Shown here one piece after another: positions 24,876 to 32,751 of a DNA stretch of 64,000 nt; the first letter of the stretch is position 1; every line of letters starts with the position of its first letter. The position numbers were made by a program, and so were the translations under genes. The notes under the pieces were generated by a model. That model searched no databases and had not been told where the DNA came from. It saw only the letters and a program-made list of their open reading frames with translations. Source of the stretch: Halovivax ruber XH-70 (GTDB taxonomy: Archaea > Halobacteriota > Halobacteria > Halobacteriales > Natrialbaceae); assembly GCF_000328525.1 (NCBI RefSeq), contig NC_019964.1:1426001-1490000 (forward strand). The letters are read 5' to 3'.

Positions 24876-27680
24876 ATGGCAACTGGTATCGCCCTTTCTA
24901 CTGAGGAACTCCGGATCGCGCGTGACGGGTCGGACAGCCCAGTCGTCGACACGATTCCGGCAATCGCCTACCCACTCGACGAGGACGACGATGCGTCGGA
25001 GACGGAGGAACTGACGGTCGAGGCTTCGGGAACGACCTACGTCGTCGGCGCCCCTGCACGGGATCGATCGACGGCAGCCGGTGAAGAGCCGCTCGCAATT
25101 TTCGAACGTGGACTGCTCTCGACGGAACCGTACGCGAACCCGGCTATCGAGGCACTCATCACGGACGCACTTCCGGACGAATCGGAGACACGCCTCTCGT
25201 ATACCGTCCCCGGGACCATCGTCGACGCCGACACACCGACAGCGCAGCATCGAGACGCGATCGGTGAGGTATTCCGTACATTCGACGTCGATGCGACCCC
25301 TATCAGTACGGGGTACGCGGTCGTCGCCGATCAACTCGCCGACGAGACGTTCACGGGTGTGGGTATCGATATCGGGGCGGAACTCACCAGCGTCGCGCTG
25401 GTGTATTACGGGGTTCCAGTGCTCGCGTTTGCCCTTCCGAGGGGCCGCGACTGGCTCGTCGAAAACGCTGCGGGCGCAACTGGCCACAACCGATCACAGA
25501 TCGCTTCCCGACTCGAAGCATTCTCACTCGATCCGGACGCGAGTGGTGACATCGACCGCGCACTCGCACAGGCGTACGACGACCTCTGTGGATCTGTCGT
25601 CTCAGCGATCCGATCCGAGGCGGCAGCCGCCGACGTCGAACCGGGTGTCTCCGTTCCAGTCGCCCTCGCGGGAACTGGCGCCGTCGACGGCGTCGAATAC
25701 CTCTTCGGTGGCCGATTCGACGCGGCCGAGTTGCCGTTTTCGATTCGCGGGGTGCGACTGGCCGACGACCCAGCGGCGAGCGCTGCTCGCGGCGCGCTGA
25801 TCTCCGCCCAGGACGACGTCGACGACTACACCGCGGTTACGTGGTCGACGCACGACTCGGCTGAAGGCGACTCCGATCGGGACGACAAACAACTCACCGA
25901 CTTCGTCGACGCGGAAGAGACCCAGGAATCGTTCGATACGGACGTCTCACAGGATGACGTTGCGAACGACGCGATCGAACGGCTCTTCGACCGTCTCGGG
26001 ACGAGAGACGACGAACTCGCGGCGCTGCAGGAAACGACGACATCGCTCAGGGACGAACTGGAAACCGTCCGAGACGACCTTCACTCGCTCGACGCCGAAA
26101 CGGCGCGGACCGGGGCTGTCGATGCCGTCGATGACCGACTCGACGAGGTGGAGACGGCCCTCACGGCTGTCGACGACGCGATCGAAACGTGTGCGGACGC
26201 CGATCGACTCGAAACCATCGCGGAGACGGTGACCGAACTGTCGATGGAGACCGATACGCTGTCCGACCAACTGGACTCGCTCCGTGACGAGTACCAACGC
26301 GACCTCGACGAACTCCAGTCGGAACTGACGACAGACGTGGCGGACCTCGACGCGGAACTACGGGCGCGCGTCGACGAACTCGACTCGGAAGTGTCCACAC
26401 GCGTCGACGAACTCGACTCGACGCTCGCGGACGAACGCGCCGCTATGGCAGAGTGGGTCGACGAAATCGAACAAGAACGTGAGGACGCCGTCGAGCAACT
26501 CGAAGCACGGATTTCCGGCGTCGACGAGACACTCTCGGATCTCGACGACGAGCTGTCTGCCAGTATCGACGACTCGTTCGACGAGCTCGAATCGGCCCAG
26601 ACCGCGTCCGAGGAACGGGTGACCAACCGGATCGACGCGCTCGATTCGACGTGCGTGACGACCCAGGAGCACGTCGATTCTCTCGACGATGCCGTAGATG
26701 CGCTGGAGTCTGAATTCGAGGCAGTAGAATCGGTACTCGACGACACCGACTCGACCGTGGATTCGATCGGTTCCGATGTCGAGTCACTGCAATCGTTCGT
26801 CGAGTCGCTGAACGAGGAGGTCGAGTCCCTGGGATCTGCTGTCGAAGGACTGGAATCGGACGTCGGCTCCGTCGACGATCGAGTGTCGTCGCTGGAATCG
26901 AGATTCGACGGCGAACTCGAAGCGATCGAATCGTCGGTCTCCGCTGCAGAGACGACCGTGGACTCGCTGGCATCCGACGTCGAATCGCTCGAATCCACTG
27001 TGGCGGCGAACGAGACCGCGATTGCAGAACACACCGGAACGATCGCCACGATCGAATCGACACTCGACGAAGTGACGTCCGCCATCGAAGCCAATGGCGA
27101 ACGACTCGAGACACTCGAGGCCGACAGCGATGCTACTGACGAGTCGATCGAGACGCTCCGGCAGGACGTCGACGGGGTCGAAGACAGGCTCGATTCGATC
27201 GACCAGTCCGTGTCCGAACTCGATACGATGGCGCCTGAGTCGGCTGATCGAGCGGCCATCGACGACGTCGAAGGGCTAGCGGAGCGAGTGAGTACGATCG
27301 CGGCGCGTCTCGATGCGGTCGAATCGTCCGATTCGGAGTCGCTCGACGAACGCGTCGACGGACTCGAATCGAGGGTCGAGACGCTCGCCGACAACCAACC
27401 CGACGACGATCCACGAGACCGAATCGCCGAACTCGACCAGGCGGTTGCAGACCTCGCGCGGGCGGTCGAATCGCAGTCGTCGCAGGCGACGGAGGGGGAC
27501 TCCGCTCCCGACCGTCGAGTCGCAGCCAGTGGGGTCGGTGTGGGGGCGTTCGTCGCCGGTGGTGCGAGCGCAGGCGTCGTTTCGGGAGCGACCCTCACCG
27601 CGACCGGCGCCATCGAAATCGGTCTCGGGGCGATCGCCCTCGGCCTCGTCGGCCTGGTGGGGCTGTTCGTTACTCGCTAG
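24876..27680 (+). CDS. actin-like ATPase-fold protein with long coiled coil and C-terminal membrane anchor
   Basis: A 934-residue protein in three parts. Residues 1-310 look like the actin/MreB/FtsA/Hsp70 fold: GIALSTEELRIARDG is a weak phosphate-1 strand, GVGIDIGAELTSVALVYYGVP a good phosphate-2 motif, and VALAGTGAVDGVEYLF the adenosine motif. After an acidic linker, residues about 360-870 are almost continuous coiled coil rich in VESLES/VDELDS heptads. The last 50 residues form two Gly/Ala-rich hydrophobic segments (GVGAFVAGGASAGVVSG and IEIGLGAIALGLVGLVGLFV) ending FVTR. The expected form is a membrane-tethered filament or scaffold protein. Haloarchaea have an actin homologue, salactin; whether this is an orthologue cannot be decided here. 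The PRC-barrel gene follows by 62 bases. Confidence 0.75.
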   Translation: MATGIALSTEELRIARDGSDSPVVDTIPAIAYPLDEDDDASETEELTVEASGTTYVVGAPARDRSTAAGEEPLAIFERGLLSTEPYANPAIEALITDALPDESETRLSYTVPGTIVDADTPTAQHRDAIGEVFRTFDVDATPISTGYAVVADQLADETFTGVGIDIGAELTSVALVYYGVPVLAFALPRGRDWLVENAAGATGHNRSQIASRLEAFSLDPDASGDIDRALAQAYDDLCGSVVSAIRSEAAAADVEPGVSVPVALAGTGAVDGVEYLFGGRFDAAELPFSIRGVRLADDPAASAARGALISAQDDVDDYTAVTWSTHDSAEGDSDRDDKQLTDFVDAEETQESFDTDVSQDDVANDAIERLFDRLGTRDDELAALQETTTSLRDELETVRDDLHSLDAETARTGAVDAVDDRLDEVETALTAVDDAIETCADADRLETIAETVTELSMETDTLSDQLDSLRDEYQRDLDELQSELTTDVADLDAELRARVDELDSEVSTRVDELDSTLADERAAMAEWVDEIEQEREDAVEQLEARISGVDETLSDLDDELSASIDDSFDELESAQTASEERVTNRIDALDSTCVTTQEHVDSLDDAVDALESEFEAVESVLDDTDSTVDSIGSDVESLQSFVESLNEEVESLGSAVEGLESDVGSVDDRVSSLESRFDGELEAIESSVSAAETTVDSLASDVESLESTVAANETAIAEHTGTIATIESTLDEVTSAIEANGERLETLEADSDATDESIETLRQDVDGVEDRLDSIDQSVSELDTMAPESADRAAIDDVEGLAERVSTIAARLDAVESSDSESLDERVDGLESRVETLADNQPDDDPRDRIAELDQAVADLARAVESQSSQATEGDSAPDRRVAASGVGVGAFVAGGASAGVVSGATLTATGAIEIGLGAIALGLVGLVGLFVTR

Positions 27681-27711
27681 GCCGAACTGACCGGTCCGGC
27701 GTCTGACCAAC

Positions 27712-27719
27712 TATTAAGA
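27712..27719 (+). promoter_or_regulatory. TATA box of the PRC-barrel gene
   Basis: TATTAAGA lies 24-31 bases before the ATG at 27743. It gives the PRC-barrel gene its own near-leaderless promoter despite the close upstream actin-like gene. Confidence 0.55.
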
Positions 27720-27742
27720 GTCCACCCCACTTTTGCCCGGAC

Positions 27743-28033
27743 ATGGACGAACGACCCCAGGAAATTACGTCACTCGTCGGCCGCGAAGTGTACACGAAAA
27801 ACGGCGTTTTCGTCGGCGAGGTCGAAGATCTCAAACTCAACCTCGACGTTCGATCGGTCACCGGTCTCGCCGTCGGCAGTCTCAATACGGAACTGTTCGA
27901 ACACGAAGCGCGCCAGGGCCAGGGCGTCGTCGTTCCCTATCGCTGGGTTCGCGCCGTTGGCGACGTCATCCTCGTCGCGGACGTCGTCGAACGCGTCCGC
28001 GATCCGGACGACGAAGAAGAGATCGTCGCCTGA
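27743..28033 (+). CDS. PRC-barrel protein, CdpB-like
   Basis: A 96-residue single PRC-barrel domain: ITSLVGREVYTKNGVFVGEVEDLKLNLD, then VTGLAVGSLN, VVVPYRWVRAVGDVILVADVVERV. Small PRC-barrel proteins CdpB1 and CdpB2 act with SepF in FtsZ-based division of Haloferax volcanii (recalled knowledge). Size and domain match that group, so a cell-division role is plausible but not proven. It ends 9 bases before the convergent DHH gene and lies just downstream of the actin-like gene. Confidence 0.82.
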   Translation: MDERPQEITSLVGREVYTKNGVFVGEVEDLKLNLDVRSVTGLAVGSLNTELFEHEARQGQGVVVPYRWVRAVGDVILVADVVERVRDPDDEEEIVA

Positions 28034-28042
28034 GGCCGGGCT

Positions 28043-29491
28043 CTAGTTTCCGTTCGATCCTTCGGATCCCTCGACGCCCATCGCGTCGAAGAGCGTCTGT
28101 TTGACGGCCTCTTCTGTCAGTTCGAGGAGTGTCTCTCTGGTCCCGTCGGTGATTTCGATCCCGGTGAAGATGCCGAGTGGAATCTCGGCACTCGACTGCG
28201 TGGAGTGGCCGGCGACCTCGCCGATTTCACCGTAGGCGTCGGTGAGGACTTTGCCGATGTTGATCCGGATGTCTTTCGATCGAGCCGAGAGGAAGATCGT
28301 CTCTTCGGCGACACCGAACACGGCCGTCGTGGTCACGCCCTCGAGATTGAGGAGGTGGTTCGCCGCCTGCGACAGCGCCTCTCTGTCGCGGACGAATCCG
28401 GCGTTCGAGACCAGATGACTCCCCTGGACATCACGATTTGCGATCGCCTCCGCGAGCACGTCCAACGTCTCGGGCGACATGGACGGTGATTCGACTTGCT
28501 CCAGGGTGTCGTGATTTGCGAACGGATAGAGGTATGCGGCGGCGGTGAGGTCGGCTGGCGTCGTGTCCCGCTTGAAGTCGAGCGTCTCGGCCCGGATACC
28601 GTACAGGAGTGCGGTGGCGACTTCCTCGGAGACGTTCAGGTCGAACTCCTGGATGTACTTCGTCATGATCGTCGACGTCGAGGTCATGCTCGGTCTGACG
28701 TCGGCGAACGTCGGGTCGGCTTCCGTGTCGGCGTCGTGGTGGTCGATCACGATGTCGATTGGGCGGTCGATGCCGGGCTGGCCGGTGTGATCGACGAGGG
28801 CGACGGTATCGTACGGCGTCTCGTCGGCGACGTCTTCCCAGAGGTGTAATTCGATTCCGAGCAGATTCACGAACGCTCGATTCTCCTGGTGGCCCAGGTC
28901 TCCGAAGTAGATGATGTCGGAGTCGACGTTCCGGTTCTCGGCGATAGCCTGCAACGCCGCTGCGCTCGCGATCGAATCCGGATCCGGATTGTTCTTCGTG
29001 ACGATGGCGAGCCGATCCGTCGTCTCGTCGATGATCGAGGCGAGCGTCTGGGCGTTGTGTTCGAGTTCGCCCGATTCGAGGGCACGAAGGGCCGAATCCG
29101 CGATCACTGCGGAGGGGTTGATCACGACGTCGGCGCCGAGTTCGGCGAGTTCGTCACCGGAGACGGGGTCGCTCGCACGGGCGATGACGAACTGTTCGGT
29201 GTTAGCGCTTCGGACGTGCTCGACGGCAGCCTCGTTCGCCTCCACGTCGGAGGCGAGGATCAGGACGACGTCGCGATCCTCGATCAGTTCCACGATCTTC
29301 GGTTCGCTGATGTCGGCGGCTCGTGCGTCCAGATCCTGATCTCTCAGCGATTCGACCCGGCTCTCGTCCTGGTCGATGATCCGGACGTCTTTCCCCTGTT
29401 CGACGAGTTCCTCCGCGACCGCGTACCCCACGCTCCCACAGCCGAGTATGGCGTAACTCGACGTCGAGGAGATGGATGCCCCCGAGTTCAT
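28043..29491 (-). CDS. TrkA-N/DHH/DHHA1 phosphoesterase-family protein
   Basis: A 482-residue haloarchaeal fusion. Residues 15-135 form a Rossmann TrkA-N domain (AILGCGSVGYAVAEEL, then VRIIDQDES and VVLILASDVEAN). Residues 165-330 form a DHH phosphoesterase domain (NPDPDSIASA, LVDHTGQ, IVIDHHDAD). The C-terminal part is DHHA1-like, ending with the substrate His block GEVAGHSTQSSAEIP. Related DHH proteins are nanoRNases or cyclic-dinucleotide phosphodiesterases; the TrkA-N part could sense NAD or a dinucleotide. Start at 29491 removes 17 read-through residues. It is convergent with the PRC-barrel gene. Confidence 0.88.
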   Translation of the reverse strand: MNSGASISSTSSYAILGCGSVGYAVAEELVEQGKDVRIIDQDESRVESLRDQDLDARAADISEPKIVELIEDRDVVLILASDVEANEAAVEHVRSANTEQFVIARASDPVSGDELAELGADVVINPSAVIADSALRALESGELEHNAQTLASIIDETTDRLAIVTKNNPDPDSIASAAALQAIAENRNVDSDIIYFGDLGHQENRAFVNLLGIELHLWEDVADETPYDTVALVDHTGQPGIDRPIDIVIDHHDADTEADPTFADVRPSMTSTSTIMTKYIQEFDLNVSEEVATALLYGIRAETLDFKRDTTPADLTAAAYLYPFANHDTLEQVESPSMSPETLDVLAEAIANRDVQGSHLVSNAGFVRDREALSQAANHLLNLEGVTTTAVFGVAEETIFLSARSKDIRINIGKVLTDAYGEIGEVAGHSTQSSAEIPLGIFTGIEITDGTRETLLELTEEAVKQTLFDAMGVEGSEGSNGN

Positions 29492-29767
29492 TGGGCGTGT
29501 GGTCGAGGTCGCTACACTTAACCCTCCCGGAGCGTCCGACACCGCCCGTCAGCACCGCATTCGGCCGATTGTGGTCGTAGAATCTATATTTCGAAACCAG
29601 CGAGTGTCGAGATCTTGTGTCAGTTCGACTGGCTGTCGAGATTTCTCGATTCCTCACTCCGCACGTCGTCGCGTCGTTGGCTCGACCTGAGACCGGTCTG
29701 GTGGCAATTCACACGCGACCGCCCAAGGGAAATGTATTTCAATACCCGGCGGAAAGTCGTTGGCGTA

Positions 29768-29841
29768 GGGCCGGTAGCTCAGTTAGGCAGAGCGTCTGAC
29801 TCTTAATCAGACGGTCGCGTGTTCAAATCGCGCCCGGCCCG
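29768..29841 (+). tRNA. tRNA-Lys (CUU)
   Basis: A full cloverleaf: acceptor GGGCCGG/CCGGCCC, D-arm GCTCAGTTAGGCAGAGC, anticodon stem TCTGA/TCAGA with loop CTCTTAA (anticodon CTT), T-arm GCGTG-TTCAAAT-CGCGC and discriminator G. CCA is not encoded. Its 3' end is repeated three times downstream, marking it as an integration hotspot. Confidence 0.96.
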
Positions 29842-29842
29842 T
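29819..29842 (+). repeat. tRNA-Lys 3'-end att-like core, copy 1
   Basis: The last 23 bases of tRNA-Lys plus one base. This 24-bp sequence is identical at 29996-30019. It is the presumed attachment core. Confidence 0.75.
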
Positions 29843-29995
29843 ACAGTGAGACGGTGAGCGATGCGTGGCACGAACGAAGTGAGAGCCACGATAGTGAGCG
29901 GTGAAACCGCGAGCGACGCGAACCGTCGAACGAACCGGCAGGCACGATTTGAATGCAGGGAGGTCGGGCGCAACGCAGTGAGCACGTCCGACCGT

Positions 29996-30019
29996 GTGTT
30001 CAAATCGCGCCCGGCCCGT
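29996..30019 (+). repeat. tRNA-Lys 3'-end att-like core, copy 2
   Basis: Identical over 24 bases to 29819-29842 (T-loop through acceptor 3' strand). No complete tRNA surrounds it. The following GTTTTC is shared with copy 4. Confidence 0.75.
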
Positions 30020-30130
30020 TTTCACGACGAACGGACGTGAGGAGTAAAACGTCCTCTAGCGATTTGAGCCCTACCAGTCGCAGCCCGCGAAGGGCGAAAG
30101 CCCGAACAGGAACGTCTGGTTTCGGTTCAC

Positions 30131-30146
30131 AATCGCGCCCGGCCCG
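30131..30146 (+). repeat. tRNA-Lys 3'-end fragment, copy 3
   Basis: AATCGCGCCCGGCCCG matches the tRNA 3' end over 16 bases, preceded by an imperfect GTTCAC in place of GTTCA. A shorter, decayed copy. Confidence 0.6.
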
Positions 30147-30374
30147 CTTTCTGAACGACCGATTACAGGCCAGACTGGTAGCGTCGGTCTATCTGTATCT
30201 ACACATTAGGGCCAGTAGACGATTCGAGGGATTCGGATGCAGAATACGAGGTAAAGTGCACCGTAACAACGTGTGAAAAGGGGAGAAAGGAACCACCGAC
30301 CGCCTTTGCTTTCAGAGACGGCTGGGTCCAGTAGTGACGAATGAATCAATTGGTTCGCCGGCGTACCTGACGAT

Positions 30375-30890
30375 ATGGAAAACGACCCACTCGACAATCT
30401 CGACAGGCGCATCCTGCACCTGTTACAGTTGGACGCCCGCGGGGCCTCCGATACGGACATCGCTGATGAAACGGACGTTACCGGAACGACCATCCACAAC
30501 CGAATCAAGCAACTGGAGGAGCAGGGCATTATCACCGGCTACAATCCGGAACTCGACTACGAGCGGGCGGGGTATCCGATGCAAGTGTTGTTCATCTGCT
30601 CGACGGACCTTTCCCGCCGGTCGGAGATGGCCGAGGAAGCCCTCGAAGTTCGGGGTGTCGTCAACGTCCGGGAAATGCTGTCCGGCGAGGAAAACCTCCA
30701 CGTCGAGGTCGTCGCCGAATCGACGTCTGAAGTCGAGGAGAGTACCGACCAGTTAGACGCGCTCGGCCTCCGAATCGTGAGTAGCAACATTCTGGCAGAA
30801 GAACACATCCAGCCATGGAATCACTTCCATCAGAAGTTTGCCGGTGAGGATCCCGATGCGGCCGAGGAAATCGGTTCGTCCGAGGAGTAG
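30375..30890 (+). CDS. Lrp/AsnC-family transcription regulator
   Basis: A 171-residue regulator. The winged HTH is LDNLDRRILHLLQLDARGASDTDIADETDVTGTTIHNRIKQLEEQGII (residues 7-54), followed by the GYNPELDYERAGYPM strand and an AsnC ligand-binding (RAM) half (VLFICSTDLSRRSEMAEEALEVRGVVNV, then NLHVEVVAES). The acidic C-terminal tail is extra. It is the first gene in the islet downstream of tRNA-Lys, and no target is evident. Confidence 0.85.
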   Translation: MENDPLDNLDRRILHLLQLDARGASDTDIADETDVTGTTIHNRIKQLEEQGIITGYNPELDYERAGYPMQVLFICSTDLSRRSEMAEEALEVRGVVNVREMLSGEENLHVEVVAESTSEVEESTDQLDALGLRIVSSNILAEEHIQPWNHFHQKFAGEDPDAAEEIGSSEE

Positions 30891-31067
30891 TTTGCGTCGG
30901 GACGGATAACAATTGTCGGAGTCCCGGACTCGTACTGAGTTTGGCATGACTGTCACCCCTATTGTGCTTGGGAAAGTCAAGTAAATGGCTCTCCTGGCTT
31001 GTGTTATCAAATATATAAACTTATCACTAAAAAGAGATTAAGAGGGTCCGGCCCAGACTATGGGGTG

Positions 31068-31424
31068 ATGGAAGCACGAACAAAATCAGAGATGAACGAG
31101 ATCTTTACCCTATTGAGGCATCCGTACCGGCGCTACGTCTTGTATCACCTGATCCGAGAGTCCGAGACCGTGGACTTCGACACGCTGACTGCTTCACTCG
31201 CCAACTGGGACGCTGATCAACCTGAGGAGAGTCAAACCATCAACAGTACTACCATCGAGGTGCAACTTCGTCATATGCACCTCCCGAAGCTCGCTGATGC
31301 TGGCCTCATCACGTTCGCTCAGGATGGCCAATCGATCCAGCTTGACGGAATCAATGGGCTCAGCCAGTTCATCGACCAGGCGGCACGTATCGACGGCCAT
31401 GCTCCGCCCGCCGCGGGCGATTGA
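31068..31424 (+). CDS. small winged-helix regulator (haloarchaeal DUF7344-like)
   Basis: A 118-residue protein beginning MEARTKSEMNEIFTLLRHPYRRYVLYHLIRES, the pattern of haloarchaeal ArsR-like winged-helix regulators, with TTIEVQLRHMHLPKLADAGLITF as the recognition and wing region. The start at 31068 is chosen because the preceding 23 residues come from an AT-rich promoter-like segment. It is the middle gene of the islet. The family number is given from memory. Confidence 0.7.
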   Translation: MEARTKSEMNEIFTLLRHPYRRYVLYHLIRESETVDFDTLTASLANWDADQPEESQTINSTTIEVQLRHMHLPKLADAGLITFAQDGQSIQLDGINGLSQFIDQAARIDGHAPPAAGD

Positions 31425-31478
31425 GCACAGCGCCCGACTACATCCATTCCACCCCCGACACCGAACTATGGAGACACC

Positions 31479-31751
31479 ATGACACAATCCCACGAAGACG
31501 AGATCGTTCACCGGAAAATGAACACTGACAGAGCGGAGCCGGCTGTTGCGATTGCGGAAGTTGTCGCTGAGCTCGAGGGGAAACAACCGGACGAATTGAC
31601 ACCGACCTACAACTGCATCGACGGGGTAATCTCGAAGCTGTATTCGAATCCGCCGTCACCAGAGGCACAGATCACCGTCGAATTCACGTACAGCGGCTAC
31701 CGTATCACCGTCGAGCAGAGTGGCGCCGCGGAGTTCGTCCAGGTCACGTAA
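31479..31751 (+). CDS. HalOD1 output-domain protein
   Basis: A 90-residue HalOD1 protein: a helix PAVAIAEVVAELEGKQPDELTPTYNCIDGVISKLY, then ITVEFTYSGYRITVEQSGAAEFVQV as the terminal strands. It follows the winged-helix gene by 54 bases on the same strand and may be co-transcribed. It is the second HalOD1 gene in the window (the other is at 5333), and both lack a sensor domain. Confidence 0.75.
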   Translation: MTQSHEDEIVHRKMNTDRAEPAVAIAEVVAELEGKQPDELTPTYNCIDGVISKLYSNPPSPEAQITVEFTYSGYRITVEQSGAAEFVQVT

Positions 31752-31840
31752 CTACCGTCGGCTAGCTCTCTGACACCGGTAGTGGCTCCATGCTCGATTG
31801 GATGAGGGCATCGGTCAACTTGCAACCCTTCCTACCGGCC

Positions 31841-31857
31841 GCGCCCGGCCCGTTTTC
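31841..31857 (+). repeat. tRNA-Lys 3'-end fragment, copy 4
   Basis: GCGCCCGGCCCGTTTTC matches 17 bases of copy 2 (30007-30023), including flank beyond the tRNA. The next 25 bases also resemble copy 2's downstream flank. It is a candidate right boundary of the islet. Confidence 0.6.
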
Positions 31858-31994
31858 CTGCGAACGATGTGAAGAGCGAATACCACCCGTAACGACGTCA
31901 GCCATAGTCGTTCGTACGAAGATTCTGACCGGTGTTGGCCCCGTGATGTGCAAGCACCACCGGCTACCCGGCGGCTGGTGTGAGTGGTGGTGTC

Positions 31995-32705
31995 ATGTGC
32001 GCAGCATTCGGAGAAGACGACGTCGGAAAGTCCGTCGTGAACGCGAGTGGCGAGGAGGTCGGGATGGTGACGGCCGTCGAGCACGGGACCGCCCACGTCA
32101 CACCCGATCCGGGAATCACGGACAGCATCAAGGCCGCACTCGGGTGGGAAGGGACCGGCGAAGACGCGTATCCACTTCAGGAGGAATCGGTCGAACGCGT
32201 CACTGGCGACGAGATACGACTCGGCGGCGATCTACACGACGAGACAATATCCGGTGGAGCGATGGGCACTGGTCGTGACGCCGGTCGCGACGCTGGACAC
32301 GACAGGGACGAGTCGAGTACAGGGATGGGATCGACGGACAGACCAGCTGACCGGTCGATGGACGACTCAGTGGGCGCCGGGCCGGAGTTTTCAGATACCG
32401 ACCGAGCTGGTCGCGGCCATGGTTCGTCCTCCGGGCCCAGCCGCGACGAAGGCGAAGCGATGGATCCTGCCGTCGGCGACGGGGATCGAACCGGCGGGAC
32501 CGGGGATGGACTGACCGACACCGATCGGCACAGGCACGACCGAGAGCAAGACACCGAGCAGGGCGACCGGGACAGTGATATGGACGCGGGGCTGGCCGAT
32601 CTCGACAGCGATTCTAACCGGGGAGATTCCGATAGTGATTCGGACTCCGACACGGATCGCGATCTCCGCGATCGTGATTCGGATACGGACACTGATCAGG
32701 ACTGA
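31995..32705 (+). CDS. PRC-barrel-like protein with Asp/Ser-rich low-complexity tail
   Basis: A 236-residue protein. Residues 1-75 (MCAAFGEDDVGKSVVNASGE, then EVGMVTAVEHGTAHVTPDPGITDSI and YPLQEESVERVTGDEIRL) form a PRC-barrel-like domain. The remaining 160 residues are low complexity and strongly acidic, ending in repeated DSD/DTD units. This tail should be disordered and salt-adapted. The start at 31995 is the family's usual MCAAF. It lies just beyond the fourth tRNA-derived repeat. The function is unknown. Confidence 0.72.
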   Translation: MCAAFGEDDVGKSVVNASGEEVGMVTAVEHGTAHVTPDPGITDSIKAALGWEGTGEDAYPLQEESVERVTGDEIRLGGDLHDETISGGAMGTGRDAGRDAGHDRDESSTGMGSTDRPADRSMDDSVGAGPEFSDTDRAGRGHGSSSGPSRDEGEAMDPAVGDGDRTGGTGDGLTDTDRHRHDREQDTEQGDRDSDMDAGLADLDSDSNRGDSDSDSDSDTDRDLRDRDSDTDTDQD

Positions 32706-32751
32706 TTACGGGCAACAGGACTGTCGAACTGGCCCTGGTGACTCTCGAGAC

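Larger units (their letters stand above)
29842..30374. other. gene-free tRNA-proximal region with hairpins and att-like copies
   Basis: No credible gene lies in these 533 bases. 29845-29990 carries several short hairpins: CGTGGC (29864-29869) with GCCACG (29885-29890), and GCGGT with ACCGC around 29898-29910. Two tRNA-Lys 3'-end copies follow, at 29996 and 30131. The last 200 bases lack recognisable elements except the presumed promoter of the Lrp-type gene. Confidence 0.7.

Noticed and set aside
26081-27613. 510-codon Ser/Thr-rich open frame opposite the coiled coil
   Set aside because: It mirrors the GAC/GAA/TCG repeats of the coiled-coil gene and has no domain.
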